Below, one piece after another: positions 10,893-22,059 of a DNA stretch of 64,000 nt. Under the pieces are notes generated by a model that had not been told where the DNA came from, ran no database searches, and saw nothing but the letters and a program-made list of their open reading frames with translations. Source of the stretch: Blakeslea trispora. Its lineage: Eukaryota; Mucoromycota; Mucoromycetes; Mucorales; Choanephoraceae. The DNA is taken from positions 1-64,000 of the forward strand of contig JAIWNE010000080.1 of NCBI GenBank assembly GCA_025331445.1, given 5' to 3'. Position 1 is the stretch's first letter; each line of letters starts with the position of its first letter. A program made the position numbers and the translations under genes.

Positions 10893-11172
10893 GAAAGATA
10901 AAGCTGGTCTTTTTCTGTTTTTGTTTATATCTTATTTCACGTTTCATCTTTTGCAATTTTGGTCTGTTCGTAAAAGCAAGCTAAAGAGAGAACAGCTGCT
11001 CCAAGAAGAGACTTTGTCTTCTATAATTGCAGACGCTTGTAATAAGATTCTTTATAGCGATCTTCGAGGCTTTTGTAGATATTCTGCAGCTAAATTTGAA
11101 GATTGTCTTAATCGTAAACCTATATAATAAAAGGTGCGTATTTGGCGTATGCATAAATGTGCCAAATTTTTT

Positions 11173-11271
11173 CTAGCTTATGCGCCAAATCTTTTTTTTC
11201 CACTGCGTAATTTATTTTTTTGAAAGTACGCCAAATTTTTTTTTTTTTAAAAAATGCGCAAATAATTTTTC
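11173..11271 (-). repeat. right terminal inverted repeat of the 4.13-kb unit
   Basis: It is the inverted partner of 7142-7236. A related stretch with a further TTTGGCG-like motif continues inward to about 11145. Confidence 0.85.
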
Positions 11272-11570
11272 CGTTTGGTGTACTACAATAAGCAGACTTG
11301 ATTTTCTATCTTGTCCAATCACTTTTCTCTTGAATGTTCATGATCTTGCTTGATTGGATATTTTCTTCTTTTGTTTGAAGGTCCTCACCCCCTCCTCACC
11401 CCTTTTCATCAGCTCATCTTTAATATGAACATCATACAGGCTTATGAGTGTTTGTTAAAATAAAGGCGTAAATTTTATTCCTTCTTTCTTTCTCTTCTTC
11501 TTCTTTTTTCTTATAAACAAACTCTAGAAAAAAAAAACTTCCTTCTTTTTTTTTTTCTTGTTATTTTATT
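11272..11570 (+). promoter_or_regulatory. promoter region of the PPxY gene
   Basis: About 300 bp between the mobile unit and the ATG at 11571. It contains a C-rich stretch with two CCTCACCCC-like copies near 11384-11402 and long T/C tracts right before the start, a usual feature of fungal promoters. The mobile unit therefore ends close to the promoter. Confidence 0.4.
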
Positions 11571-12311
11571 ATGCAAACCAGTCTAGATTTACTCGATCCA
11601 CCACCACCTTATGAAGCACATGCGGATAACACATTGTGTACGCCAGACACTAATTTTGCTGCCTGGCCTTCTGATTATTATCGAAAGACTCGTCGCATTG
11701 ATCTTGAACAGTTTTATCATGAGGTGTTACAAGCAAGCATTCATCATACAGAGGAATTACACATTAACCATCCTAGACAGAGAAACAGTAGCGATAGTTG
11801 TAGTAGTGCCACTACAGATGATGATAGTATAGAACACACCATTCTATCAAAACCAAAACAAGTGACCTTCTGTCCGAATCCACCCGTTGTTCACGAATAT
11901 GAACCTGAATATGATACTACAGACAATGTCATCCAGAAACCTACCGGATTCAAATTTGATGAAGGCTGGCCTGGAAGAGCCAAGATAGCCATCAAATCCA
12001 GTGGTTTTCTTGATTTCAAATCCAAAATTGAAGCGCGGTTAAGTGCAGTGAATGATGCTTCCGTGATGTCCCAGATTAATGCCAGCACTGCTGATCTAAA
12101 TAATCATCGACCGCCTTCTGTACTTGTTAATTATCATCCCAAGGGCTTTCTTGATTTCCGATCTGTCTTGAGTCCCACTGATTATCAACAAGATAGCCCT
12201 GAGCCAACTCAAGATCGCCACTATTCTCTTTCATCTAATACCACAAGCAACAAATGGCTTGATACCTTATCAAAACTCAAAAAGAGCAACAGTCTGTCTA
12301 AGGCAAGATAG
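11571..12311 (+). CDS. fungal PPxY-motif protein of unknown function
   Basis: A single-exon gene of 246 residues follows a strong C/T-rich promoter tract. The N-terminus carries PPPPYEA (residues about 9-15), a PPxY ligand for WW domains such as those of Rsp5/Nedd4 ubiquitin ligases. The middle has a Ser/Asp-rich acidic patch and QVTFCPNPPVVHEYEPEYD. The C-terminal half contains two copies of GFLDF(K/R)S, near residues 144 and 197, each preceded by a short basic or polar segment. The protein ends in a basic Lys/Ser tail. It may be a ubiquitin-ligase adaptor or scaffold; only the motif supports that. It lies just outside the right terminal repeat of the mobile unit. Confidence 0.7.
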   Translation: MQTSLDLLDPPPPYEAHADNTLCTPDTNFAAWPSDYYRKTRRIDLEQFYHEVLQASIHHTEELHINHPRQRNSSDSCSSATTDDDSIEHTILSKPKQVTFCPNPPVVHEYEPEYDTTDNVIQKPTGFKFDEGWPGRAKIAIKSSGFLDFKSKIEARLSAVNDASVMSQINASTADLNNHRPPSVLVNYHPKGFLDFRSVLSPTDYQQDSPEPTQDRHYSLSSNTTSNKWLDTLSKLKKSNSLSKAR

Positions 12312-12648
12312 ATTCACTGTCTGTAGAGTTTTACATCTATTTATCATAATTCGCATCTCTTTCTATTACTATATAACCAATAATAATAAAATGGCAGTCA
12401 AAACCAAATTAACTCATTTGCTTTAGTCTTGGCTCTGTTGCATAAAACTCTAACAATTGGAATTTGATCTCTGTACCTTATATAAGAATAAAAGATAGAA
12501 TTCTAAGAATTCGTGGATTAACGTCTAAACTATCATAACATTTACAAAGCGTTTGCGATAAGCACTCTTTCCTTTTGAATGCAATTATATGCCTAAAACG
12601 AATATGCAGTTATTTACTGCTAGAATAGACAGACACGAACCTTGATTT

Positions 12649-12678
12649 GTGTGTGTGTGTGTGCGTGTGTGTGTGTGT
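12649..12678. repeat. (GT)n microsatellite with one interruption
   Basis: Thirty bases of GT repeats with a single GC unit near 12663. It sits in intergenic DNA. Confidence 0.9.
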
Positions 12679-13755
12679 CTATATGTGTTTTAGTATGTAT
12701 ACGCATACTTTTTAACTTGATTGTTGTTAGGTTATGATGAAACTTCTTGACATAACTTTGCAAACCATAATGTAGATCCAATGTGTTCGGACACTTTAAA
12801 GAATAAGAAATGATAAAAGTTTATGTTTGTCAATCATATACTATTCTGTACCATTTTTGGTTGCTGAGTTTTTTGACAACACTTTCATCTTTGAATTGTC
12901 TTGTGTTACTCAAATAACAAACGCCTATAATTATCCATGTCAACCTATTGAATTCAATAAAACCGAGTAGATGATTCTCTCTTGGAATTCTCCTTAAAAA
13001 ATAGCTCTAGACATCATCTTGATTCATATGAACAATAAACACTTTTAAGCTTATTTCATGGCTTGTTCATGTTAGAATGAAAGTGTGCTAAATGGTACCA
13101 ACAGGCTGTTTAATGCCCGCTTGCTTTCTTTTATAAAGGTTTAAAGAGTTGCAGAGATCAATATTGGATATTACGGATTTTGATCTTTTTTTTCTGGCAT
13201 GATCAATTAGTTGATTCGGCTGTCTGAAGAGCATAGGTGTGAATACATGTGTATTGTGCAAGTGTCTAAACTGAGCATTAAATGCAAAGTACCAGTAATC
13301 GGTACTATGTAAGTTATATTCTGTAACTTCATTAGCTTGGGCTTGCATGTATGCTTTCTTTTGCTCTTTTTCTGAGGAATATATGAAAACAAAACAAAAT
13401 AAAATAAAAAGGAAATCAATGATTGAGACAATCAAATTCTGTTCTTTGTGTGAGGATTGAGTCTTAAGAAAGTTTTTGGCTTTGATGCCATATATAACTT
13501 GTTTAGAGCATGCTTGACAGCCAAATGAAGACAATGAGACAGAATTCTGATATTTTTAGAGCCAAACAAAATACACTTTAAAATCAGAAATACAAGCATA
13601 TTGGAAAGTTCATATTGATAACAATAATAACCAGAAATAAATACCACATAACAGCCTCTCTAATAGGGATATGCAGCATTTTTATAAACCGTTGCTTATA
13701 GTGCGGAATGTCAATATAAAGAGAACACTAGTATACAACAATGGTATCTCAACCC

Positions 13756-13825
13756 TGTAAATCAAACACAGCTAATCCTCACAATCAGACAAGTAAATCC
13801 TTGGTGCTCTCAATTTAAAAGCACA
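13756..13825 (+). repeat. dispersed 70-bp repeat, copy 2
   Basis: This is the second copy of the repeat at 4169-4238, ungapped and about 86% identical by eye. Similarity ends abruptly on the right side, so the element boundary may be close. Confidence 0.75.
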
Positions 13826-14984
13826 ATAACGAGGCTTTTTTTTTAAAAAAAATTGTTGAATTTGGTCAAATCCTATTGTGTAACTGATTTGTGAGAGCAT
13901 TGTACTTTGTACTTGTTATTGTTGTCCTTAAAAACATTGCTGTTATCATAAAATGAATGTCTTGTCTTGCTTGTTCAGTTTACCAGAATTTATCAAAGGC
14001 GCTAGGGACTTGCATTCCATCACAACAAAATCTATTTGGCTGACTATACATCAAGGACTTATTTAGAATGAAGTAGAAGCAAGATCCTATACTCTTAAAG
14101 ATTTCTGGTACCACTTGTATCATTGTGATTATTCATTTCCATTTCTTTTCTAAGTTATTATGCGATATTTCATTCCAACATGCCCGCTTTTTTTTTTAAA
14201 GCAAAACTTTGGAATCAAGCTTTTTGTTTTAAATAAACGCTTGATATTTACGCAAAGACTTGAGAGTTATTGCTTTGATAAAACAAAAGACGTAGAAGCA
14301 GAGCAAACTTCTTGGTCCAAATTTGAAGCAAGAACATTGGTGAACGATAGACATCAGTACCAAAGGCTTGACTACAGCTATGAATTAATTGGATTGCGAA
14401 TAAAAGTTAAACGCTGATGTTGTGGCGACTGTAGAGAAAAATTACATGTCAGAAAGTGGTACAGCCCTTCTTGGTTTCTGTTTGTGCTAAGGTTACACTT
14501 AGTATCGTTTGCTTTATAATTGTCCCATATGTCAATTGCTTCTTTCTTTTTCTCTTTGAGAAACTTGTGCGAAATAAAGAAAACTAGAAAAAGTAAACGG
14601 CAAAGCTGTATCATTTTGTTCACATTTATTGATCCACTAAAAGTTATCTATATCTCCAAGACAACAGTTAATTTCATTCTCAAGTCGTTTCCCATCAAAA
14701 AGTCACTAATCTCAACTATATCATGTCTTTGATACAACTGTGGTATCTAAAAAGAATGTGCCTTGTCAAGCCCAAGCCCAACTGCTTTTTCGAGAAAGTG
14801 AATTTCTTCTTGTGTGCAATCAAAAACCCAGCAGCTTGCGAGGACATCCTCTTTTAATAAAAATCCTGTGTAACTCGTACCTGGATTGGATTTTGCGGAT
14901 TTTGATTTTTTTGTGGATCTTTTTTTTTTTTCAGTTTGCAGATTCTATTTTTTATTTTGCATACTTTCTTTTACCCATTAAAAA

Positions 14985-16478
14985 ATGACTACAATCGATA
15001 TTCTAGACGAGCACATGCACTGTTTTAACATTAAGGACGAGATTACGAGATGTGATCCTTTGGAAATAGAGCATCAGGTTGGCAACATTCTCGAGACAGT
15101 AAATCTCGAGTGGCACTACTGAGAAAACGGCGAGCCTGCTGAAAAAGAGGCAAGAACTAAGCTTGAAAAAATTGTTAAACCTTGAAGATTATGAAACAGC
15201 TCGGAAAGAAGAGAACAAGAAGAAACAAAGCAAGAATAGTGAGCCTACCGAATCAAGCATTAAATCTGGAAGCAAAATTGATAAGAAAAAAAAAAGAAGA
15301 GCCAAGCAAAAGTTACAGTTCATTACAGGTTGTACGTCCCTGAGCAGATACAGGAACTGTTGATTCTTGTTATTGAATAGGGTATTTCAACACGCAAATC
15401 TGGGATTATTGTGGGTATAATTGAAAGAACAGCTCAAAATTATGTCAAGCAGTACAAAGATGATAAAGAAAAGTGTCTTCCAGGCCAAGAAAAAAAAAAG
15501 CAGACTACTCAACCGAAAAAGCTTGAGCCATATCATGCAGACTTTCTTTGTAGCTGCTTTGACAAGAATCCTGAGGCAGTGCTTTGGCAAGCAAGGGATG
15601 CATTGCTTGAAAAGTTTACTGCCATTGAATTGCTTAACCTGTCAAGTACTCGTAGACATCTTGTCCTTCATACTTTATTGATGTTTAAAAAACTGAAGCT
15701 GGTTGTAGCAGCAAGAGCAGCTTAAAGAACTTTGGAGTTGAGAAGAGAGGGAGTTTTGAAGTGGTTAGGCCATAGCAATATGAATCAGACTCAAAGCTGC
15801 ATTTCTATTAATGAGACCGGCTTCGACATGCATATTCACAAGGAATCTCAGTCGTTCTAAGAAGGGTATGTCAGTGAAAGCGGTTGTGCCTTCAAACAGA
15901 GAAGTTACAGTGATAATCATTGGGGCAATTTGCGAGAAAGGAGTTGTTGAGCTCACACTTCGTGAGCCAAAGGCCGTACAAAAGAAGAACAACGGAACTA
16001 AGAAGCAAAAGAGGGAGACCGGAAAGACTGAAGAGGTTGAGGTGAATGCTTGAGTGGGTACCCGAATCAAACACTTTATGAATTATTTGAGTTCCCTCAT
16101 GGATACTTTAGATCAGTTTAAAATGCAAGGTCGTTATCCCTGTCACGAATAACACTGCAATTCATAAGGTCAAAGAGGCTCAGCAATGGATAATGTCGTA
16201 GAGGCTATAAGGCCACATACCTTCCTCCTTGATTTTTTTTTTAAATCCAATTGAGTTGTTTTGGTCAAAGATTAAAGCTGATATTCAAAGAGACTGCCTC
16301 AGCTTTAGTTAACTAAAGTTGACAAGAGTTTTTTTTCCCCCCTCAAGATTGCATAGATTGTATTAGTCATTCGCAGTCATTCTTTGACAGATGCTTGGCT
16401 CTCGAGCCAATCCTCCGAGTACGCAAAATCACAAAGACTATTCACAAACTGATCCGCAAAATCCAATATGAAGGTTAA
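14985..16478 (+). pseudogene. decayed mariner-type transposase (second family)
   Basis: Coding blocks of one transposase are spread over three frames with several stops and frameshifts. They begin at ATG 14985 (MTTIDILDEHMHCFNIKDEI) and include a helix-turn-helix block near 15380-15480 (GISTRKSGIIVGIIERTAQN). The first catalytic block is INETGFDMHIH, where Asn replaces the expected Asp. IIGAICEKGVVELTLREPKA follows, then a broken LPP...NPIELFWSKIKADI near 16222-16290. The end is QSFFDRCLALEPILRVRK to a stop at 16476-16478. The order matches DDE transposases common in Mucorales, different from the Tc1-type copy at 8.4 kb. Terminal repeats were not found. The gene is clearly dead. Confidence 0.8.
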
Positions 16479-16933
16479 ACCTATCAAATAATGTGTCTGG
16501 ACAAAAAAATTTAAAGGTGTGACAAAGGTGAAACAACTCATCATAACAAGCAGAAAGGGTTTGGCATATCTACAACAAGTGCCTTGTCCACAACCTCTTT
16601 TTTTTTTTTATTCTCAATTGATAGTTGATCATTTTCTCTTTTGTCAAGAATTGCCTATTGTTACTTTTGTTTTTTCTCTTTTCATAGCTTACTTTTATAA
16701 ACTTGAAAAATAGTATATGCACGGTTTTATTCTGTCCAATCAATTCTTTGGAAATGCACTAAACAAAAAAGGTTTTTGTTGTGTTGTTGTCCAAATAGGG
16801 AAACCGAGAAAAAAAAAGCACCAAGACGGGTCCCCCCCCCTCTTTTCTTGTCCCCTCTCTCTCTCTCTCTTTCTTTCTCTCTCTCTCTTTCTTTCTCTCT
16901 CTCTCTTTTTTTTTTCCTGGCTTTACTTGAAAT
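16479..16933 (+). promoter_or_regulatory. promoter region of the GBD/FH3 gene
   Basis: Spacer of 455 bp. The last 80 bp before the ATG is a C-run followed by alternating CT and CTTT tracts, typical of fungal promoters. Confidence 0.45.
16853..16911. repeat. CT/CTTT microsatellite in promoter
   Basis: An alternating (CT)n and TTTCTTT tract ending in a T-run, about 20 bp before the start codon at 16934. Confidence 0.8.
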
Positions 16934-19810
16934 ATGTCTAGTTCCTCCGCTCCATTAGATGCCCGCTCTTCATCCCCTCCTTCTGTCACTTATGCTTCAA
17001 ATCAACAATCACCTAATCGTATCCTAAATAGAGTCTCTACTTTATTCGGAGGTGGAAAAAAGAAGACAGGCACAACAGAGTTGATGCATTCAGAGGCATC
17101 TTCCTCTACCGCTGCTCAGAATGCCACTGTTATGACTGAAGATGGTCATGACAATCTATCAAGAGTTGATTCTTCTTTTCATGATGATCGAACAGCGTCT
17201 TGTGTGGACTCCATGTACTCTTCAATCCATTCAAGACGTTCCAATTATCGTCCCAACCCTAATTTACCACCCCCAGTACGTACAGTACAGTTAGAGAATC
17301 CCATTGTTCATCTACCCTCACCTACTACACCACCTATAGAGACAAGCCAGCATCAAGCATCTAACGCTTCACCTTTAACAACACCAGTACCTGTCACTAC
17401 TGTTTCTGAACCGAGAAAAAAGACACCTCCACCCAACACAACAGTCTCTACTCAAAAAATAGAAGACATTGAAACGCAATTTAATTTGCTTTTAGTAAGT
17501 ATGATTCAAAGCTTATAAAAATACTGGTTTATTCAATCGATTTTTTTTCTTTATTAGAAAGAATATGCTCCTTCAGCAGATCATATGAGCCAAGTTCATA
17601 GTCTGACCTTTGAACAAAAAGAAATGCTTCTTCGATCATCAAGGTCGCCTGCTCTATTAAAAAAGAACTCGACATTTTCACATGTTATGCCTAGTTTCTC
17701 ATTAAAGGCTACCTTTGGTATCAAGAATAAGGCATCCTTTTCATCCAAGCAAAACAAACGAGCCAGCGTTTCTCACGATCAACACACTTTCAATTCACCT
17801 TTTGTGGCAGATGTTCATCAAAGTATGTCTGAGCAAGGATCAAGAAAGCTGATTCAGTCTGTCAAGGCCAATACAGCACCTGGACGTTATGGTCATTCTC
17901 GCTCTGCTTTGCCAAATACAGGCCATACAAGTGAATCGTACAGTCGAAGTAGTTCAAGAACAAAATTAAAGTCTACACCTGATTACTTTGTTCATTTACT
18001 TCGAGAGACACATGTGCGTGATTTGGAGGATTCTGAAGTACTTGATCTTCGAGTCTTTTTGCGTAGTGTAGTTGTCAGGTATAAAGAAGGAAATTTGATA
18101 GCTGAAAACCATAGCAGGTCAAGAGACTAATGGTAAAAAAAAAAAAAAAATTGAATAGTTGGACAAGTGAATTCTTGGCTCAAGGTGGTTATGAAGCAAT
18201 TGCAAACCTTTTCAAGCAAATGAAAGAAGCGCCTAAAAGGTAAAGCAGAAAAACAGAAAAAAGGGGCTGAAATATTGATTGACAAATGTCTCTTTTCTTT
18301 AGACATCCAAACGATAATAGAATGCTTCAACATTTAGGCAAATGTTTAAAGACAATCATGACACATCAGGTAAACTATCTACTAGAGATATAAAAGACAC
18401 CCCATATCCTTTAAAAGAAAGAAATACTGATTCAAGTTCATACCATTTGTTTCTTTTTTTCTTCTATATAGCCAATGGGTACTCAAATTGTTTTGACCAA
18501 TCCTTCTGCTCTTTATTATATTCGCGATATTCTATTTGGACCAACCAACAAAAAACAAAAACAAGTATACGGTCTGGAGATCAACACCCGTAGCTTACTC
18601 TTAAACCTCATGTGTACCTTGGCCACACTTCAGACAAATCCTTCTGCTCAAGTCGAATATGTTCATGGTTATGATGTCTTGCGTCGCCTCTTACTGGATC
18701 GTCCAACAGATAAACTGACGACTGATGAGGACGACAAGAAGGGTGCTGCTAAACACACGCCACCCTTCCCTATCACACTCAAGACAGATCCCAAGGATAT
18801 CTTGCAGATGATTATGGAAAATGATCCTAATGGGCAGGCCATTGGAGAGACCTATGAATGGGATCGAGATCAACCTTTACCGCGTTACACAGCCTGGATG
18901 AGAGAGCTTCAATACACTGTAGAAAAGCATATTGAGACCATCACATTTTTGGCTCAAGTGCTAAATTATGATTTTAATAGTGCTTATCGACAGATGAAGG
19001 TGAGACAAGCTCAAGGGGAGGATGGATCAACTAGCTCATTAGAGGCTTCAGGCACCGTCATGACTGAAGAAGGTGTTGTTGATTACATTGTAAGTGCACC
19101 CATTTTCTATAGAAAAAGAGAGAGAGAGAGAGAAATGTTGTATGATATATCTAATCTCTTCTTTTCGTGGGGGGAAAACTCTATCATGATAGGTTACTCA
19201 TCTTCGATTGATCCGTACTGTAGTAACGACTCAGCCTACTTCCTATGTAGGTAATTATGATGAACGTCAACAAGAGAAAATGAGGTTAGAATTGATGATG
19301 TCTGGATTTGACAAGATTTCAAAGGTAAAGAAAAGAGAGAAAAAAAAAGTTCAGTTTCAATCCTGGATTTAACCTTGTACATAGATTCTGATACAATGCC
19401 CACATCCTACTGTAAGAGCTTCCTATATCAACTATCTAAAGCCCTTGATGAATCCATGTGCAGACCTGTCTATGCCTGTAGACACAAGTTCCTCATCAGC
19501 AGCACAACCACCACCTTTACCAGCACGTAGAGATCATCAAGACTTGACAGATTCCTATCTATCGGATGATGATGACGAAAACTATGAAATCTCTGTCTAT
19601 GCAGATGATGATGATGATGTGAGTTCAATAACAGATCAAGTGCCATTGGATAGACAATGGCAATACCAGCATGAGCCTTATTATGATGATATCTTTCATG
19701 ATGAGGCTTATATCGAAGATCATTTTAATTCAGACGATAATGACGATAATGAAAATCTTACTGGTCATGCAGGTTATGACTCAAAGGATCATATCCATCA
19801 AAACAAATAA
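16934..19810 (+). CDS. GBD/FH3 (diaphanous-type) domain protein lacking FH2
   Basis: Seven exons join in frame: 16934-17494, 17558-18078, 18159-18239, 18303-18369, 18472-19089, 19193-19324 and 19385-19810, giving 801 residues. The first ~330 residues are Ser/Thr/Pro-rich with a Pro tract. From about residue 335 the sequence follows the formin GTPase-binding/FH3 armadillo pattern: SWTSEFLAQGGYEAIANLF, HLGKCLKTIMTHQPMGTQIV, TRSLLLNLMCTLATL and AYRQMKVRQ. The C-terminus is a very acidic Asp-rich tail with PPPLPAR. There is no FH1 Pro-rich region followed by an FH2 actin-nucleation domain before the stop. It is probably a Rho-GTPase effector or formin-like regulator in polarity; that role is inferred. 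Confidence 0.75.
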
Positions 19811-20519
19811 GAATCTCCTTTTTATTATACCTAAACCACTCAATAAATTCCTTCATGTACTTTTCAATGATAGCAGTCTTGATCAATTTATCATTTAGAG
19901 AGCAAAGAGATGCTTTAGACTCAGTCAAATGCGCACGGAGCGTTTGTGTGTATTGCTAAAGAAACGAGTGGTTCGTTTGGTCATCTCAAATCCTCTTTAG
20001 CATCAAAATGAATTTTTTATGTTTTCAGAGTCCTCTGTGTGTAAATCTACAAAGCCATCTTGTCATGTTTTTTTTTTGTTATTAAGCATGTCATTTATTG
20101 CCATGGCTTTTCATTCTTTCTTTTGTTACATTCAATCTCTTCTCAAGTGTAGTAGTAAATCATGACAATTGACATTTTGATTTATTCCGAAATTATTAAA
20201 ATTCTAAATTTTCCTTTTTCTGACTTTTTTTTTAGTCTGATTTCCATGCAATCTGACCCTTAAAACGTTAAAGAAAAGAAAAGAGAACAAGATTGTCTAT
20301 GAATTCAAGAAAAAACAAACAAACACTTGATCAGCAAGAGAGTCTACACCAGCTTCAAGAAACAAAGCATGCCCTGAATCTCCTCCCCCTTTTTTTTTTC
20401 CTTTTTTTTCTTTTGAGTCTGTTGTAATTTAAGCTGACAACAGTTAAAACTCAATAAAGCCTTGGAAACACATTCTGTTTTCCTTTTTTAAAATTCATAC
20501 ACTTTCAGTTCATCTCTTT
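19811..20519. other. convergent intergenic region
   Basis: About 0.7 kb between the GBD gene and the MAPKK gene, which face each other. It is AT-rich with T-runs. No gene or RNA was recognised. Confidence 0.5.
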
Positions 20520-22059
20520 TTATTCACACTCCTTGCTTTTCTTGGTAATACTAGTGGCCCACTTGATCAGATCCACCTTTTCTGTAGCAGCTGAGACCAA
20601 GTATGGATGATTCTAAATGAAAGAGTAATGTAAGAGAAAGTTGGTTTCAGGGCCCTGTTTTCCTTACCATAAGATCATTGGGTGTAGCTCTCTTTTGTAT
20701 ATCTTTGGTTAAACTATTAAATCCATTTTAGTCATCATGAACACACTTTAACAACATAAAACCTTACCATAAGGCTACAAAATCTGTTAAATCTGTGGGA
20801 TATTCTTTGTTGGGAGGGAATACAGGTACAGGTTCATGTACGATATGTTGAAGTAACTCAAAGATAGACAAAGGTGTGCCTTCAGGAGGGAAAGGAAATC
20901 GGCCTAAAGCTAATTCCATTAATGTGATACCCAAAGACCAAACATCCGATTTAACAGAATAAGGAGATCCCATAATCCTTTCCGGCTACAGAAAAAAAAA
21001 AGTATCAATATCGATTGACTCTTATTATTCGTGAATTGAGACTTACACTCATGTATGAACTTGTGCCTACAAATGTGTCAGCAACCGAATTGATCAATTG
21101 ACCAGAGACACCGAAATCACATAGCTTGATTTGACCTTGCGAGTTAACCAAAACATTGGATGGTTTTAAATCTTTATATTATAAAATTAAATTAATATTA
21201 GCTTTAACACTCCCCCCCCCCTTTTTTATATATAATATATATCTTATTTTAATATACCTCTGTGAATAATACGATGTTCATCATAAAGGTATATTAAGCC
21301 ATCCACAATCTAAACAAGCACATTTAGTTTTCCATACAATACATACTCTAGGATCATACTTTACTGCATAGGCTATTTTCTTTAATACATCTAATGGGAA
21401 AGGTCCATGCCTTTTATAGATTTGATCGAGTGAACTATCAAGATTGTATGAGTTTCTTTCTCTCTCTTTTTTCTCTCTAGTGAGAACTATCAATCCTGTT
21501 ATTACCCAGCATCCATATATTCCATACAAATCGAAATATCACCACCATTCATAAAAGCACCATAAAAGCTGACAATATGTTTTGAATTACAATCATGCAT
21601 AAATTGTAATTCTCGCATAATTTGCTTTCTCACATTCATATTAGCATCAATATGCACAATCTACCATAGAAACAATCAGTATAAAGTTTGAATGATCGTG
21701 TTTATGATAATAAAAAAAAAGGGTTGATTGTCAACTACCTTTCTTGCCATGACTGTGTTTGTTCTCACGTGCAACACTTTTGAGACGGTCCCGCCGTTTC
21801 CTCTTCCAAGCTCATCTATCGACTTGAAATCTTCAGGACGTAGATCCAGTCGTAACTCTAGACCAATCTCGAGCTCGCTTAACTGTTCACATAGATTACT
21901 ATAATCCCTTGAGTCTTCTTCGACCGAGGTGATGGTGGATCTGCCGTTGGGGTTTTCTAATGAAGCAGATGATGGTGGAGAGCCAACTACGACGGGTGAG
22001 TTGGGCAGTTTCAAGTTTTTGAAGTTACGTTTCTTTCTTAAAGGTGCTTTTGTGAGCAT
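20520..22059 (-). CDS. MAP kinase kinase, Ste7/Byr1 (MEK) family
   Basis: Eight exons on the minus strand: 21739-22059, 21506-21660, 21365-21434, 21258-21309, 21047-21171, 20768-20985, 20668-20713 and 20520-20612, giving 359 residues. All introns are GT-AG and in phase. Kinase landmarks in order: glycine loop [13 protein letters not shown], Lys in MARKIVHI, catalytic loop [16 protein letters not shown] in KLCDFGVSG, activation segment [19 protein letters not shown] with the paired phosphorylation sites (Ser and Thr of NSVADT), and SDVWSLG. The insert [17 protein letters not shown] is typical of MEKs. Family knowledge: these dual-specificity kinases phosphorylate the TxY motif of a MAPK. The GNGG loop and VHID block resemble the mating/filamentation-type MEKs more than Pbs2 or Mkk1. 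The N-terminus is short and basic, as in MAPK docking sites. Confidence 0.9.

Larger units (their letters stand above)
7142..11271 (+). mobile_element. 4.13-kb unit with ~95-bp terminal inverted repeats and two unknown genes
   Basis: The ends 7142-7236 and 11173-11271 are inverted copies that share blocks such as TTTGGCGTACTTTC and AATTACGCAGTGG, differing mainly in A-run length. Between them lie a six-exon gene (7373-8385), a Tc1/mariner insertion (8433-9774) and a second gene (9895-10892), all on the plus strand. Without the Tc1 copy the unit would be about 2.8 kb. No transposase motif was recognised in either unit gene. The arm length recalls Mutator-like elements, but no clear 8-9 bp target duplication is visible, so the class is open. 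It could be a non-autonomous element carrying cargo genes or an element with an unfamiliar transposase. Confidence 0.55.
12312..14984. other. gene-poor spacer with repeat debris
   Basis: The 3' flank of the PPxY gene has AATAAT/AATAAAA-type poly(A) signals near 12380-12392. Beyond that, only weak ORFs are seen (13088-13534 minus, 14160-14417 plus, 14740-14988 plus). The last leads directly into a decayed transposase and may be its 5' flank. A dispersed repeat copy lies at 13756-13825. Confidence 0.4.

Noticed and set aside
7132..11280. 9-bp target duplication TATGTTTTG / CGTTTGGTG around the TIR unit
   Set aside because: The two flanks match too poorly to be called a duplication.
13088..13534. 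Minus-strand ORF of 148 codons
   Set aside because: No domain, AT-rich codon use, and no splice partner; likely chance in a spacer.
16934..19810. Full formin
   Set aside because: GBD/FH3 features are present, but no FH2 signature follows before the stop.
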